A stretch of 64,000 nt of DNA, from NCBI GenBank assembly GCA_021442155.1, contig CM038215.1, forward strand, positions 208,686,982 to 208,750,981, in the 5' to 3' direction. Below, in pieces: positions 47,066 through 58,739 of the stretch. Position 1 is the first letter of the stretch; every line of letters begins with the position of its first letter. The translations under genes were made by a program, and so were the position numbers. This DNA is from Cymbidium sinense (Eukaryota; Streptophyta; Magnoliopsida; Asparagales; Orchidaceae). The notes below the pieces were generated by a model that was given only the letters and a program-made list of their open reading frames with translations, was not told the DNA's origin and made no database searches.

Positions 47066-48800
47066 TATTGACCTCATTTTTAGGATGAGCTCTCAACCCC
47101 TCCATCTTAGACATAGAACTTATCTTAGACTTTAAGAGTTCCTTAGTCTTAGGACACATCTAGTGATTAGGTGGACACTCAACCTACTCTAAAGACTTAG
47201 AAGAGTTATCCATAGGAATAGGTCATGCCTTAAAGGTGTTAGGAAAATTTGCCTACCTTATAGGTTGAACCAAATTCCTCACTTCCTTCCTTCAAGTCAA
47301 AATTGAATCAATTACAACTTAATTGATTTTCTCCAAACTCAAATCAATTCCAAATGATTCAAATCCATGATTGAAATCTATGATTGAAACAAATGATTGA
47401 AGCTTATGATTGAAATTCAAAGCACAAAATATTTCCTAAGTCCTTTGATTCCCTCTTATGGACTTAGCCTAAATCAAATCTAAATCAATTCAAATTCAAG
47501 GAATTTTCTCACAACCCATTTATATTCTCATTTATATTCACATATATAAATGAAATTTAAAATCAAATTAATCAAACCAAATTCAAAATTCAAAGCCAAA
47601 TAAAAAATCTTTCCTAAGTCAATTTGATTCCCTCTAATGGAAGCCTAAATCAATTCGAATTCAAGGAATTTTCTCAAAACACATTTATATTATCATTTAT
47701 ATTCACATATATAAATGAAATATAAATTCAAATCAATCAAACCAAATTCAAAATTCAAATCCAAATCAAAAACCTTTCCTAAGCCTCCTAAGCCACTTTG
47801 ATTCCATCTTGTGGACTTAGCCTAAATCAAGTTCAAATCACATCAAATTCAAGGAATTTTCTCATAACCCATTTATGTTCTCATTTATGTTCACATATGT
47901 AAATTAAATATAAATTCAAACAACCAAATCCAACTCCAAAAATCAAACTCAAATTCAATCAAAATTCAACCTAAGCCTTTCGACTCAAATTCTTGAACTT
48001 AGCCAAATCAAATTCAAATCAAGCCAAACCCCTTGATTTTTCATCATGATTCAATCAACCCTACAATCATGAATCCAAGTATAAATACAAACTTCAATCA
48101 TCAATCCGAAACTCAATTCAAAAATCAAACCCAAGTTAAGCTAATGTTCACCCTTTGAACTTGAAATTGTCAAATGAATCAAAACCCATTTGACTTCAAA
48201 CCACTTACAAGTGGATTTATATTTCAATCATAGGTCCATATGTGAGTTCAACCAAACTTAAATCAAGCTTTGACCAAGTCATTTGACCTACTTAGGCTCA
48301 CTTGACCCAAAGTGACCTAAAGTACCCTTATGAGTCAAATTCTAATCCTAACTAAATTGGATTGAACTAAGCCCAACTAAGCCTCTCATCATGATCAACA
48401 ATCATCATGAGATGATCAATCACTCAAATTGGGTCAAACTAAGTAAAACCAAAGGGTTGACCAAGTCAACACTTAGCTAAAATGAAACCTAAACTAGCCA
48501 AAATCCACCGTGGGCCAAATTGATTGAAACCATTGATCAAAATTCATTCATGACCAATGTTTGAACTTGACCAAGTTATCATTTGAGCCTAACCTAGCCC
48601 AATTGGCCACTTGACCCAAGTTGACCCAACTTGACCTAAAAAGTCAAAATGTGTCAAAACTTGATCTAAGCCAAATTGATTGAAACCAATGGGTCAAGTT
48701 CATTACAAAATGATTGTTGAATATGACCAAAGCCTCAATTGGACAAGTAGACCTAACATAGCCCAATTGATCGTGAACCCAACTTGACCTAAAAGGTCAT
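47066..48800 (+). repeat. E1 3' LTR, truncated (start of block C only)
   Basis: Starts TATTGACCTCAT at 47066 directly after the tail, and aligns closely with the first 1.54 kb of the LTR at 48801 (for example CCTCATTTTTAGGATGAGC at both starts). It breaks at 48800, at the point equivalent to about 50,344, where the E2 LTR begins. It contains about three copies of a ~165-bp segment around TTTATATTC-CATATATAAATGAA (47,520, 47,700, 47,880). It is clearly different from E1's own 5' LTR. Confidence 0.7.
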
Positions 48801-51800
48801 TATTGACCTCATTTTTAGGATGAGCTCTCAACCCCTCCATCTTAGACATAGGACTTCTGTTATACTTTAGGAATTCCTTAGTCTTAAGACATATCTAGCG
48901 ATTAGGTGGACACTCAACCTAGCCCTAGATACTTAGAAGAGTTATCCATAAGAGCAGGTCATCCTTGAGAGTGTTAGGAAAATTTCCCTATCCTATAGCT
49001 TGAACCACATTCCTCACTTGCTTCCTTCAAGTCACACTTCAAAGCAAATCAACATCAAACCAAAATCAAATTCAGTCTAATTGATTTTCTCCAAACTCAA
49101 ATCAATTCCATATGATTGAAATCCATGATTGAAACCCATATGAAATTCCAAGTTCAAAATCTCTCCTAAGACCTTTGATTCCCTCTTAAGGACTTAGCTC
49201 AAATCTAATCCAAATCACTTCAAAATCATAAAATTTTCTCACAACTCATTTATATTCTCATTTATATTCACAAATATGAATGAAATATAAATTCAAATCA
49301 ATCAAACTAAAACCAAAAATCAAATCCAAAATCCATGGTCAAATTCCAGATATTTCTTAAGTCACTTTGATTTCCCTCTTATGGACTTAGCCAAAATCAA
49401 TTGAAACTCATGAAATTTTCTCATAACTCATTTATATTCACATATATAAATGAAATAAAAATTCAAACAACCAAAACCAACTCCAAAAATCAAACTAAAT
49501 TCAATCAAAATCCAACTTAAGCCTTTCAAGCCAAAATCTTGAACTTAGCCAAATCAATTTCAAATCATGTCAAACCCTTGATTTTTCTTCATGATCCAAT
49601 CAATCCTTCAATCATGAATCCAAATATAAATACAAACTTCAATTACTTAACCAAAACTCAATTCAAAAATCAAGCCCAAATCAAACTCATGTTCACCCCT
49701 TGAACTTGAAATTATCAAATGAACCAAACCCCATTTGACTTCAAACCACTTGCAAATGGATTTATATTTCAACCATGAGTCCATATGTCAATTCAATCAA
49801 ATTAAAATTAAGCTTTGATGAAGCCATTTGACCCACTTAGGCTCACTTTACCCAAAGTGACCTAAAGTATCCCTTATGAGCCAAATTCTAATCCTAATTA
49901 AATTGGATTGAACTAACCCATCTAAACCTCTCATCATGATCAAAAATCATCATGAAATGATCAAACACTCAAATTGGGTCAAACTAAGTCAAACCTAAGG
50001 GTTCACCAAGTCAACACTTAGCCAAAATGAAACCTAACATAGCCAAAATCCACCATAGGCCAAATTGTTGGAAACCATTGATCAAAACTCATTCATGACC
50101 AATGTTTGAACTTGACCAAGTCAACATTTGAGCCTAACCTAGCCCAATTGGCCACATGACCCAAGTTGACCCAATTTGACTGAAAAAGTCAAAATGTGTC
50201 AAAACTTGATCTAACCCAAATTAACTAAAACCAATGGGTCTAGTTCATCCCAAAATGATTATTGAACTTGACCAAAGCCTCAATTGGCCAACTAGACCCA
50301 ACCTAGCCCAATTGACCATGAACCCAACTTGACCTAAATGGTCAAATTGAGCCAAATTTAGTCTTAACCAAAATTGATTGGAAACAAAGAAACCAAGACA
50401 TTTCATATGACCAACCAAACATGAACCAACCCATGACCTAACCCAAATAAGTCAAATGGGTCAATTTGGACAACTTGGTCAACTTGACCCATTGACCTAA
50501 ATGAACTAAATTGAACCAAATTCAAACTTAAACCAAATTGAATCAAACCAAAGCCACCAAAACATTTCAAATGGTCATATGAACTTGACCCAACCCTTAG
50601 TTTGACCCAATTTAGCCATTTGGTCAACTTGACTGAAGTTGACCCATTTTGATCTAAATGGGTCAACATGAGCCAAATCACATCAAACCAACTCCAAATT
50701 CAATGAAACATGGCCAAACCTATTTTCTCATCATATGAAACATACCCAAATTGAAATCAAGGTCAAATGACCATTTACCCCTAGGCCATAGGGTAACCCA
50801 AAATCAAAACTGCTTGGAATTTGGTTAATTTCTTTTCATAGACACTTGGCATCCTCTTAATGGACCAAATGGTCACTAATGGACCTAGTGCACATGACCC
50901 AATGGGTTTGGGTTAGCCAAACCCAATCAAACCCAAAATTGACCACATGCCTTGAAAGTGGCCACATGGAATTCCCTCCACTTGATTTAAGCACATGGGA
51001 GCTTCACCATTCCACTCCTTAGGCAAAACCGAATGCAAGGACATCCTAAGCGACCTAACAAACCCATGGCATATGCTCAATTGGATCAAAATGGTAAGGA
51101 GGCTTCAAATCAATTTGATCCTTCAGAATATACTCTAATTCAATTCACCTTCACTCTAATTGATTGAAGCATAGGAACTAGCAAGAAAGCTAGTCTTCCC
51201 AAGCTTCCTAGAGAGAGTTTGATTAAGTTAAAGATCCAATCCCATCACACCACATGAAAAGTGCATGCCACATCAGTGGCACACGTGGCATCGACGGGAT
51301 TAAACATATAATTAGGCTTTTTAAATTTCTAATTAATCACCAAATATTCCTAAATTCATATCTAAGCCTAGAAAAATTAGAAAAATATGAAATAAATTGC
51401 ATAAAAAGATAATTGAACAGAGAATATTCTAAAATTGATTTTAATTGAATTTGAATAGTTGTTTTCTCTGAATTTGGGTTTTATTGGGAATATTATATTA
51501 CTAATTACTCCACTGATTAATCATAAACTTCTTGTGCTTAATTAGTAGGATGACCCCTACCTCCCCTAAGTTTCTTGGGATTTATTGGTGGCTTGATTAG
51601 AAGAATTGCTAGTTCATTTCTTAATCACTCCCTTAATGTAATATATAAATTAGTGGTTTAACCCTCGATTGAGTCAATTAAGTTTTGATTAAGTGAATAT
51701 GAGGTCTAGGGAATAATTTTGGGATACTTTCCTTAAGATATTCTAAACCTCTATTTCTTCTTTCTTATAGGGTTAATTTACTAATTACTCCCTTAATAAA

Positions 51801-53793
51801 TTTCTTAAAATTGTAAAACTTTCCAGAACTCAATTAATCTACCTTGGGTAGATGCTTAGATGTTCAAGAGCCTAAGTGCAATTAAGGAAATCAAAATTCA
51901 ACTCACATGTGTGAGGGGGTTATGAAAGTACTTAAGTTAAACCCCTTAGCTTAATTAATCATTAATCATGAGCCAAATGCATTAGGCCCTTTCCTTACTA
52001 GGTGCATTATTGATTCAAATTCCTTGTGTGGTTTTATATCATCTCATTAGCTCATAATTATTCGACTAAGTATGCTAAGGTGGTATAGGTAAGGGGTAAT
52101 TAACATGCTTAATTCATACCATAACCTAAGCAACATATAAAAATCAACTAATCACTTAAAAATTAAACTAAAATAATCAACATATGTGGGAATGAGTTAG
52201 GAATAGCAAACTCACCTCACATCTTTTAAATTAAATCAAACTCAAAATAAGATCAAACCCTCTTTGAAAATAACTTGATTTGCTTTAAGCATTCTTATTT
52301 CATAAGATTGTATTTAGGAATTACTTAGGGTGGATAAATTTACATTTCTTTCATCACTTGATTTCTTTCCTAGCATTCTAAACATGTATGTCATATGGAT
52401 TTCATGCATTCATTCTTTTCAAAAATAAAATTAAAATGAAAATGCTTTCTTTATGTCAAATTGCATGTTTTGGCTAAAGTAAAAAAAATGAATGACTATT
52501 ATCACTATTAAATCCAAATTATTTTCAAATATATGAATCAATTACCAAAACTGAAAGTGTGCTACTTATAGTTTATTCATAAAGTTTGTATGTGAATATA
52601 AAATGTTGTTTTTTCTTCTTTCTTTCCTCTTAACATGGACTTAGATAAGATTTGCAAAGTGTATAATTCTTTTAAAGGAATATAACACTTGCTTAAAATC
52701 TACTCTTATCCTCTTCCATGTTATGACTTAGGAAAGATCCATACATTTACACATATAAATTTCATAAATAAATCCAAAAGTACAAATACAAACTTTTTGC
52801 ATCTTTCCTTTTCCATTCATTTCTTTTGTACATATGCTTATATTTAAGGAAACTGGTATATTAGTCTGAACAACCCTAGGGTTGTGAGACTTTAAGTAGC
52901 CCTAAGTAGGTCTTGTACCTTACACCCATGTTGCTAACAATGGTGTCGTACTCACTTATGCCTTTCATACATTCATGTGCGCATGTGAAAATTGGATAAG
53001 AAACCCCATTTCTACTTAATGAAAAATCATGCATCATAAGCATTTAAATTTTTCTTAAGTAACTCACTTAGTATTCATCATAAAGCATGCTAAATATTCC
53101 CATTTGGTGTGTATATATATTCTTAGGATTTATTCATATGCATGTTATACATGTTGGGAAAGAAATCAAGTGATGTGAGTTCTGTGATATTAATTCACTT
53201 TACTTAATCTTAAAATTCCTTTCCTTTGAATAGGTTTGTTTAGAGTTCATCTAAATTTAGGATTAATTAAAACACATAATAAGACATTCACTAAACAAAA
53301 CTAAAACATGAATCTACTTTAGAAATTACTTAAGGTAGGGAAGGAAAGAGAACTTTTCTTCTATTTTTCTCTCTTTACAACTTAGTAATTAATTGTAGGA
53401 TTCACTTGAACCTAATAAAAACACAAAATAAAATCAACCTAGAACAACAAAATAATTTAAATGAAACCCTCCTCTAAGTTGAACATTCTTCACACTTAGA
53501 AAACTTTAACTTAAAGCCATAGTTAAGCATACCACACAAACCTCTAAACCACACACATTAGACTAAGTATCGATAGTGGGTCCATTGTAAGGTGTTGACT
53601 TCTATCTTTCGAGATAGTACACCTCTCCTCAATGTCATACCCAATCACCTTAATAAGAACATCTATAGATCTACGTAGTGTCAAAATGCATAAAAAAGAT
53701 AAAGTATATTTCTATCTTCATTTTATCCTGTATAGAGTGAAGATAGAAGTATACACTTTTTCTTGTAGACAAATTGAAAATTTTTTCACCATA
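48801..53793 (+). repeat. E2 5' LTR (about 5.0 kb; block A mostly deleted)
   Basis: Starts TATTGACCTCAT. Block C 48,801 to about 51,270, block B about 51,270-53,480. Then 53,480-53,575 matches the B/A boundary, and the sequence jumps from the equivalent of 34,550 straight to the equivalent of about 36,480, so about 1.9 kb of block A is missing. The LTR ends near 53793 (CACCATA), followed by the primer-binding site. The GGTCAA/TTGACC-rich part is 49,830-50,690. No open frame in it has recognisable content. Confidence 0.7.
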
Positions 53794-53797
53794 GATT

Positions 53798-53822
53798 TTT
53801 TTGGAAAGTCCATTGGGGAAGG
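53798..53822 (+). promoter_or_regulatory. E2 primer-binding site
   Basis: TTGGAAAGTCCATTGGGGAA (53801-53820) is homologous to the E1 site at 36621-36642 and similar to the Ogre-type core GGCGACTCCACTGGGGA. E2 keeps the GGGG end and E1 keeps GTGACTCC, so the two together suggest the ancestral site. It begins 8 bases after the LTR end. Confidence 0.55.
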
Positions 53823-54350
53823 TTCCTCTCTCCATCTTTGGTAAATGATTGTTGTCTCTAAGTATCGATAGTTGGTTTGTACCTTTGTATGAATCCAAGA
53901 CTATCTTTCTTTCTGTTGGCACTAAGCTTATTTCATCCTTAAGTTAAGCTAGCCAACATCTTTAGGTTTTAGGACCTCACCCTGTGTTGGTCTTAAAACT
54001 CCCGTTAGGTTCTCCAATGGGTAAAAATAAAAAAAAATTCTAATAAAAGAAAATATTTAAAGACTTCCTCCTTATCATTTTTATGATAAGGAAAGGTTCA
54101 TTCTAAAACAATAAAAACAAAATAAATCCTTTAAAAAAAATTTGCTTTTCAAAAAACACTCTTTCAAAAATGCACATAATAAAATATTTTGCACAAATAC
54201 TCTCCTAAATCATCTCCATCTAACAATATTTATGATTATTATATGTAAGATCAACTTTACAAAAATAAAATTCTAACAATCACATTTCCTAAAAAGCACA
54301 AATGAGCTTCTTCACTCAATTCATTTACGTATTGCTTTCAACAATCAATT
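53823..54350 (+). other. E2 leader, part before the hairpin array
   Basis: Non-coding. Aligns to E1 36,645-36,960 up to about 54,060, then becomes AT-rich with several A runs. A weak inverted repeat occurs near 54,218-54,252 (ATCTAACA/TGTAAGAT), perhaps a decayed first unit of the array. Nothing else is evident. Confidence 0.5.
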
Positions 54351-54359
54351 TTCGAAAGA

Positions 54360-56155
54360 ACAAAATTTGAAGGAAAGTTTATCTATCCAATACATTCAAA
54401 TGTGTTGAATGGATGTTACATCTTCAAAAAAAAAAAACATCATTATAACTTTGGAATTACATTCAACACATTCCACATATGTTAAGTAGGAATTTTCACC
54501 TTTTCAAACAAAATCAAAATAAATTTTTCAAAAGCACATATGAAACCCCTCTATTCAATATACCGACACTTATTGAATGGAAGTTTCATTTTCAAACAAA
54601 ATCAAAATAAATTTTCCAAAACCACATATGAACCTCTCCATTCAATATACCAATACTTATTGAATTGAAGTTTCATTTTCAAACAAAACCAAAATTTTCA
54701 AAAGCACATGTGAAACCTCTCCATTCAATTGAATGGATGTTTCATTCTCAAACAAAATAAAAAATAATAATAATAATAAATTTCTCAAAAGCACATATGA
54801 ACATCTCCATTCAATATACCCAAATTTATTGAATGAAGATTTCATTTCCAAATAAAATGACATCACTTTGAAATCCCACTTAACATATTCCATATATGGT
54901 TAAGTTGAGATCTCCTCTTTCAAAAATTGATTTCCATCTCACATACCCAAATCTGTTAAATGAAAATCTCATTTTCAGAATCAATCAAAATAAAAAAATT
55001 TTAAAACATACTTGGAACTTCATTCTAGCATGCCCCATTTGCTAAAGTGAAGTCTCCCTTTTCAAAATAAAAATTTGAAACATCTTTGGAATTTCATTTA
55101 GCATACTCAATTTTGTAAAGTGAAATCTCCATTTCACAAAACTTTTCAAAACATATTTGGAACCTCATTTTGGCATACCATATTTGCTAAAGTCAAGTCT
55201 CCCTTTTTCAAAAAAAAATTTTAAAAAAAAATTTCAAAAAGAAACACATTAGGATTTCCTTAGCATACCCAAATTTGCTAAGGAACCTACTTTTCAAAAA
55301 TCAAAATTTTTAAAAAGAAACACATTAGGATCTCCTTAGCATACCCAAATTTTCTAAGGATCCTACTTTTCAAAAATCAAAATTTTCAAAAAAGAAACAC
55401 ATTAGGATTTCCTTAGCATACCCAAATTTTCTAAGGATCCTACTTTTCAAAAAAAAAATCAAAATCCTCAAAAAGAAACACATTGTGATTTTCTTAGCAT
55501 ATTTAAATTTTTTAAGAATCCTATTTTCAAAATCAAATCAAAAATCAAAATTTTAAAAAAAGAAACACATTAGGATTTCCTTAGCATACCCAAATTTGCT
55601 AAGGATCCTATTTTTCAAAAATCAAAATAAATTAAAACCAAATGAAAAACTTTAGGATTTTCTTAGCATACTCAAATTTGCTAAGGATCCTATTTTCAAA
55701 AAAAATTCAAAAGATAAAGCACACTTGGATTTCCTTATTTAGCATACCCAAATTTGCTAAATGGGAAATTCCATTTCTATTTTCAAATTATAAAAAGATT
55801 CACAAAGCAAAGCAAACCAAATCAAAAGGAATAATTGTTTTCGAACACCTCACTTAGCATACCCAAATTTGCTAAGTGAGTGGATTCCAAAATATCAAAT
55901 CAAAAATAAAACCAATTGACCCTTACTTTAACATATTCAAATTTGTTAAAGGAAAGGGTCCTAAAATCAAAATCTAATTTTGAACATGAACCTATGGAAA
56001 CTTCTTTCTAAAAATATTTGAACCCATTCTCAATATACCCAAATTTGTTGAAAGTGGATTCCATATTAAAAAAATTCCTCTCTCCAATCAAATCTCTAAA
56101 TCTTCTCTAAATCCATTTAAAGCCCACTTAACACTTCCAAGATGTTAGATGTGGG
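54360..56155 (+). repeat. Array of ~19 covarying hairpins in the E2 leader
   Basis: Degenerate tandem units of about 75-100 bp. Each holds an inverted repeat with a loop of about 10 bases near TACCCAAATT. Clear units: 54553-54578, 54640-54665, 54808-54835, 54878-54905, 55021-55049, 55168-55192, 55258-55283, 55333-55360, 55410-55437, 55491-55518, 55578-55605, 55660-55687, 55737-55762, 55849-55880, 55926-55951, 56024-56057, 56123-56155; 54721-54736 is a stem without loop, and 55095-55122 is decayed. Stems differ but stay paired: ATTCAATA/TATTGAAT, CCTTAGCA/TGCTAAGG, ATTTAGCA/TGCTAAAT, CTTTAACA/TGTTAAAG, CTCACTTAGCA/TGCTAAGTGAG. Between hairpins lie A-rich spacers (TTTTCAAAA-like). E1 has one homologous hairpin. 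Confidence 0.85.
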
Positions 56156-56299
56156 TTCAAAATTTAAATTCAAATTCAAAAGTTGACAAAACAGAAATCT
56201 AATCCAAGTTTGTTTCCAACATTACATATTCTCAACATCAGTCTCAGTTGCAACTACAGTTCAGTTTTTAGTTTTCAGTTGACTATAGGCAGCTTCACA

Positions 56300-58030
56300 A
56301 AAGTATGTGTTTACTTTCCCTTATGGCATGGACTTGGCCCTGGATCAGGCCAATCTCCCCCGATCTGACTACACCCATCTCATCCATTTTGGTAGAAGTT
56401 TTGAGGGGGTGAGGATTACCTCTAAGGGGACTCCCCTTATAACTGTTAGCAGGACCGCAGTGGCCGAGCAGAAGCTGGTCATTCAAATTGATTTGGCATT
56501 AGACTCGATATCCCTCTCCGAAGAGGAAGGCGTGTTAGTCTGCATTTGTATGGCGTCGATCATTTCCGTCTTGCCGGGTAAGGGCTAGCACCTCATTCTC
56601 AAAAGGCTCCTCTAATCCAGATTATCTCCCTAGATTTTGAAGTTGGGTCTAGCTCTTACTCTACTCACCCTACGGGACTGGAGGAGGAACAAAAGCGCAT
56701 GATTAAGTGGTACCATAAACACATGTGGGAGATGGAGGCGCAGTGGGTTGTGGAGGAGTTGCCCACTCATTTCCCACGTTACCCATTTCATCCTCTCTCT
56801 TGGTCTAACAAAGAGGATGTTAGGAGGATCCCTACTTCACCTCCACCACTGGTTCAATACTAGCCCATGATTAGCAGTAGGAGGTCATATCGCCTCAGTT
56901 CTTATGCCAGGTTGGTAGCTTGAGGCGTTGAGTTTGGAGCTCAATTTGACTTAAGATCTGTCATCCCCCATAGCATGGGGAAACATCTATGGTAGGAGAG
57001 GGCCAGGGAGGCCCATATTATAGTTCATATCACTAACCGAGAGAGGTGAAGGTTTGGTCACCAGTCAACAGCCTCTGCACTCATTGATTTTCTTGATCGA
57101 CGTGCTACCCGCATCGATCACATAGACATTATTCTACTTACTGGGATGACCCATCATAAGAGGAGGGTCTTTATTCTGAGAGAGTCAGTGGTATCTCTAC
57201 CACACCACTCTACACACCATCCACCGTCGCCCGTTCATGTCGCATCATCTCCAGTTCTGTTGAAGTCAATGAAGGCCATAGTAGGAGAGAAGAGGACCCA
57301 GTTGGTGATCTGGCTATGACCAAAGGATCCCATTCCATCTACATCGCCTACTATGGTGAGGCCAAGGTCTTCTGCTTGACCTTCTACCCCAGTTGTGGTG
57401 CCGAAGGAATGGCAGCCCCGAAGCATAGTGGTCACCCCTTCACTAACACCACAAGTACAGACATAGATGGTTGTAGCAAGAGAGGGAGGAGTTGTCGCCT
57501 GCACCCATGATCATGAGAGCCTCCTGGAGTGTCACCCCTTTCAAAGTGATAGTAAGAGTGCATTTCTTCTAGCAAGCCCTCATAATATTGATTCTCCGAA
57601 GTAGGGAGGTCCTGCCTCTCAAGACATGATAGTGATCACACTCGTCAATCAAAGTCATTTGTGCTAGTCCAGATTGATCGTTCTCTGGAGGACATAATAG
57701 CACATTATCTTATGGAAAAGAAAAAAATTATGGAATATGATTGGTCTGATGAGGGGAATATCAGCTTTGATCCCAATGAAGATGATTTGTTGGAGACTCA
57801 ACAGGGGTTTGCATGGTAGATACCAAAGGATCCCTTCTTAGAGAGCAATAGGCTATAGAAGGTGTTGAGGCTGAGCAGGAAGATACATCCCACTCGCACC
57901 AACACCATAACAATAATAAAGCAGAAAGATGAAGAGATAGATAAGATGGTGAGATAGCTTGTGGACTTATAGCAATCTGCATAAATAAGCCCAGTTCATC
58001 CTACCAGTTGAGACCTAGAGTTGCATGTCT
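56300..58030 (+). pseudogene. E2 upstream ORF region before gag, broken
   Basis: 56307-56588 is a 93-aa open frame starting MFTFPYGMDLALDQANLP; E1 has a diverged match near 37,220-37,330 (MDLAMD). Further pieces are 56,690-56,860 (with 'HMWEMEAQWVVEELPTHFPRYPFHP') and 57,080-57,440, with Pro/Ser-rich content shared with E1 38,028-38,375. Frames change repeatedly. No known domain is recognised. Minus-strand open frames in 57,235-57,982 are antisense and not supported by any similarity. Confidence 0.5.
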
Positions 58031-58119
58031 TGGACCCGCCCAAGACCTTACCTTTTGAGCAAGGTAGCACTAGCATGTATAAGGAAGGTAGTACCTCCAT
58101 ACAAGAAAAAAGATATCAA

Positions 58120-58735
58120 GTCCATGGTCAACAGTGAAGGAAGCGTTGGCTTAAGCCCAAGGAGGATCGTCAGTTCTAAAGGTAGACCCTACCTAGAAGA
58201 ATTTGATGTAATTCAATATCCCAAGGGTTTCATGCCACCTTCCTTCAAGAGTTTTAATGGCAGTGGAAACCTAAGGCAGAACATTGCTCATTTTAGAGCT
58301 AGTTGCTGCAATACTGGTGGCAGCGACGCTTTGCTTTTCCTCCTCTTCGTCAGTAGTTTAACGGTGATAGCTTTTGACTGGTATGCTGAACTTCACAATA
58401 GTTTAGTAAAGATATTTGCTGAGTTGGAGCAACTCTTCATCAAGAAGTTTATTGGAGCTCAACAAATGGTCACTATGGGCAATCTCGTTGTTGCACAATA
58501 ACACCCAGGTGAGTCCCTTATTGACTATATTCTTAGATGGCATAACCTAAGTATGAAATATGAGCCACAGTTGCCTGAACAATATGCCATTGAGATTCTT
58601 CTAAAGAATATCCATGGCCTAGTCGCCTTCATGCTTAAGGGCTTCCCTATCAAAACTTTTGAGAATTTAATCAACAAGGTGACTAGTCTACAAGGAGTGG
58701 CCAAATAGTTTCTTTTTCAAGACCAATTTCCCAAG
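58120..58735 (+). pseudogene. E2 gag (capsid domain), nearly open
   Basis: The 158-aa frame ending at 58501 has YLEEFDVIQYPKGF, FKSFNGSGNLRQNIAHF, CCNTGGSDALLFLLFVSSL, AFDWYAEL and ELEQLFIKKFIGAQQ; after a stop at 58499 it goes on in the same frame with ESLIDYILRWHNLSM, AIEILLKNIHG and FMLKGFPIKTFENLI. This is the Ty3/gypsy Retrotrans_gag pattern, about 200 residues. E1 lacks the 'FKSFNGSGNLRQNIAHF' part. The upstream Met at 58025 belongs to the linker and need not be a start. Confidence 0.75.
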
Positions 58736-58739
58736 TCAA

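Larger units (their letters stand above)
29732..48800 (+). mobile_element. E1: Tat-lineage Ty3/gypsy retrotransposon inserted in E0
   Basis: Order on the plus strand: 5' LTR, primer-binding site, leader, upstream ORF region, gag, protease, RT, RNase H, archaeal-type RNase H, integrase, 3' untranslated tail, truncated 3' LTR. It is inserted into the RT of E0; the five bases GGTGG (29727-29731) are the candidate target-site duplication, with its partner outside the window. Stops and frameshifts occur in most domains, and RT lacks the second Asp of the YxDD motif, so the copy cannot be autonomous. Its two LTRs belong to different subfamilies. Confidence 0.75.

Noticed and set aside
54721..54736. 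Perfect palindrome CCATTCAATTGAATGG as a possible protein-binding operator
   Set aside because: It is a unit of the hairpin array that has lost its loop; the neighbours show the same arms with the loop.
57235..57982. Minus-strand open frames in the E2 upstream region
   Set aside because: Antisense to the region that aligns in sense with E1; no independent support.
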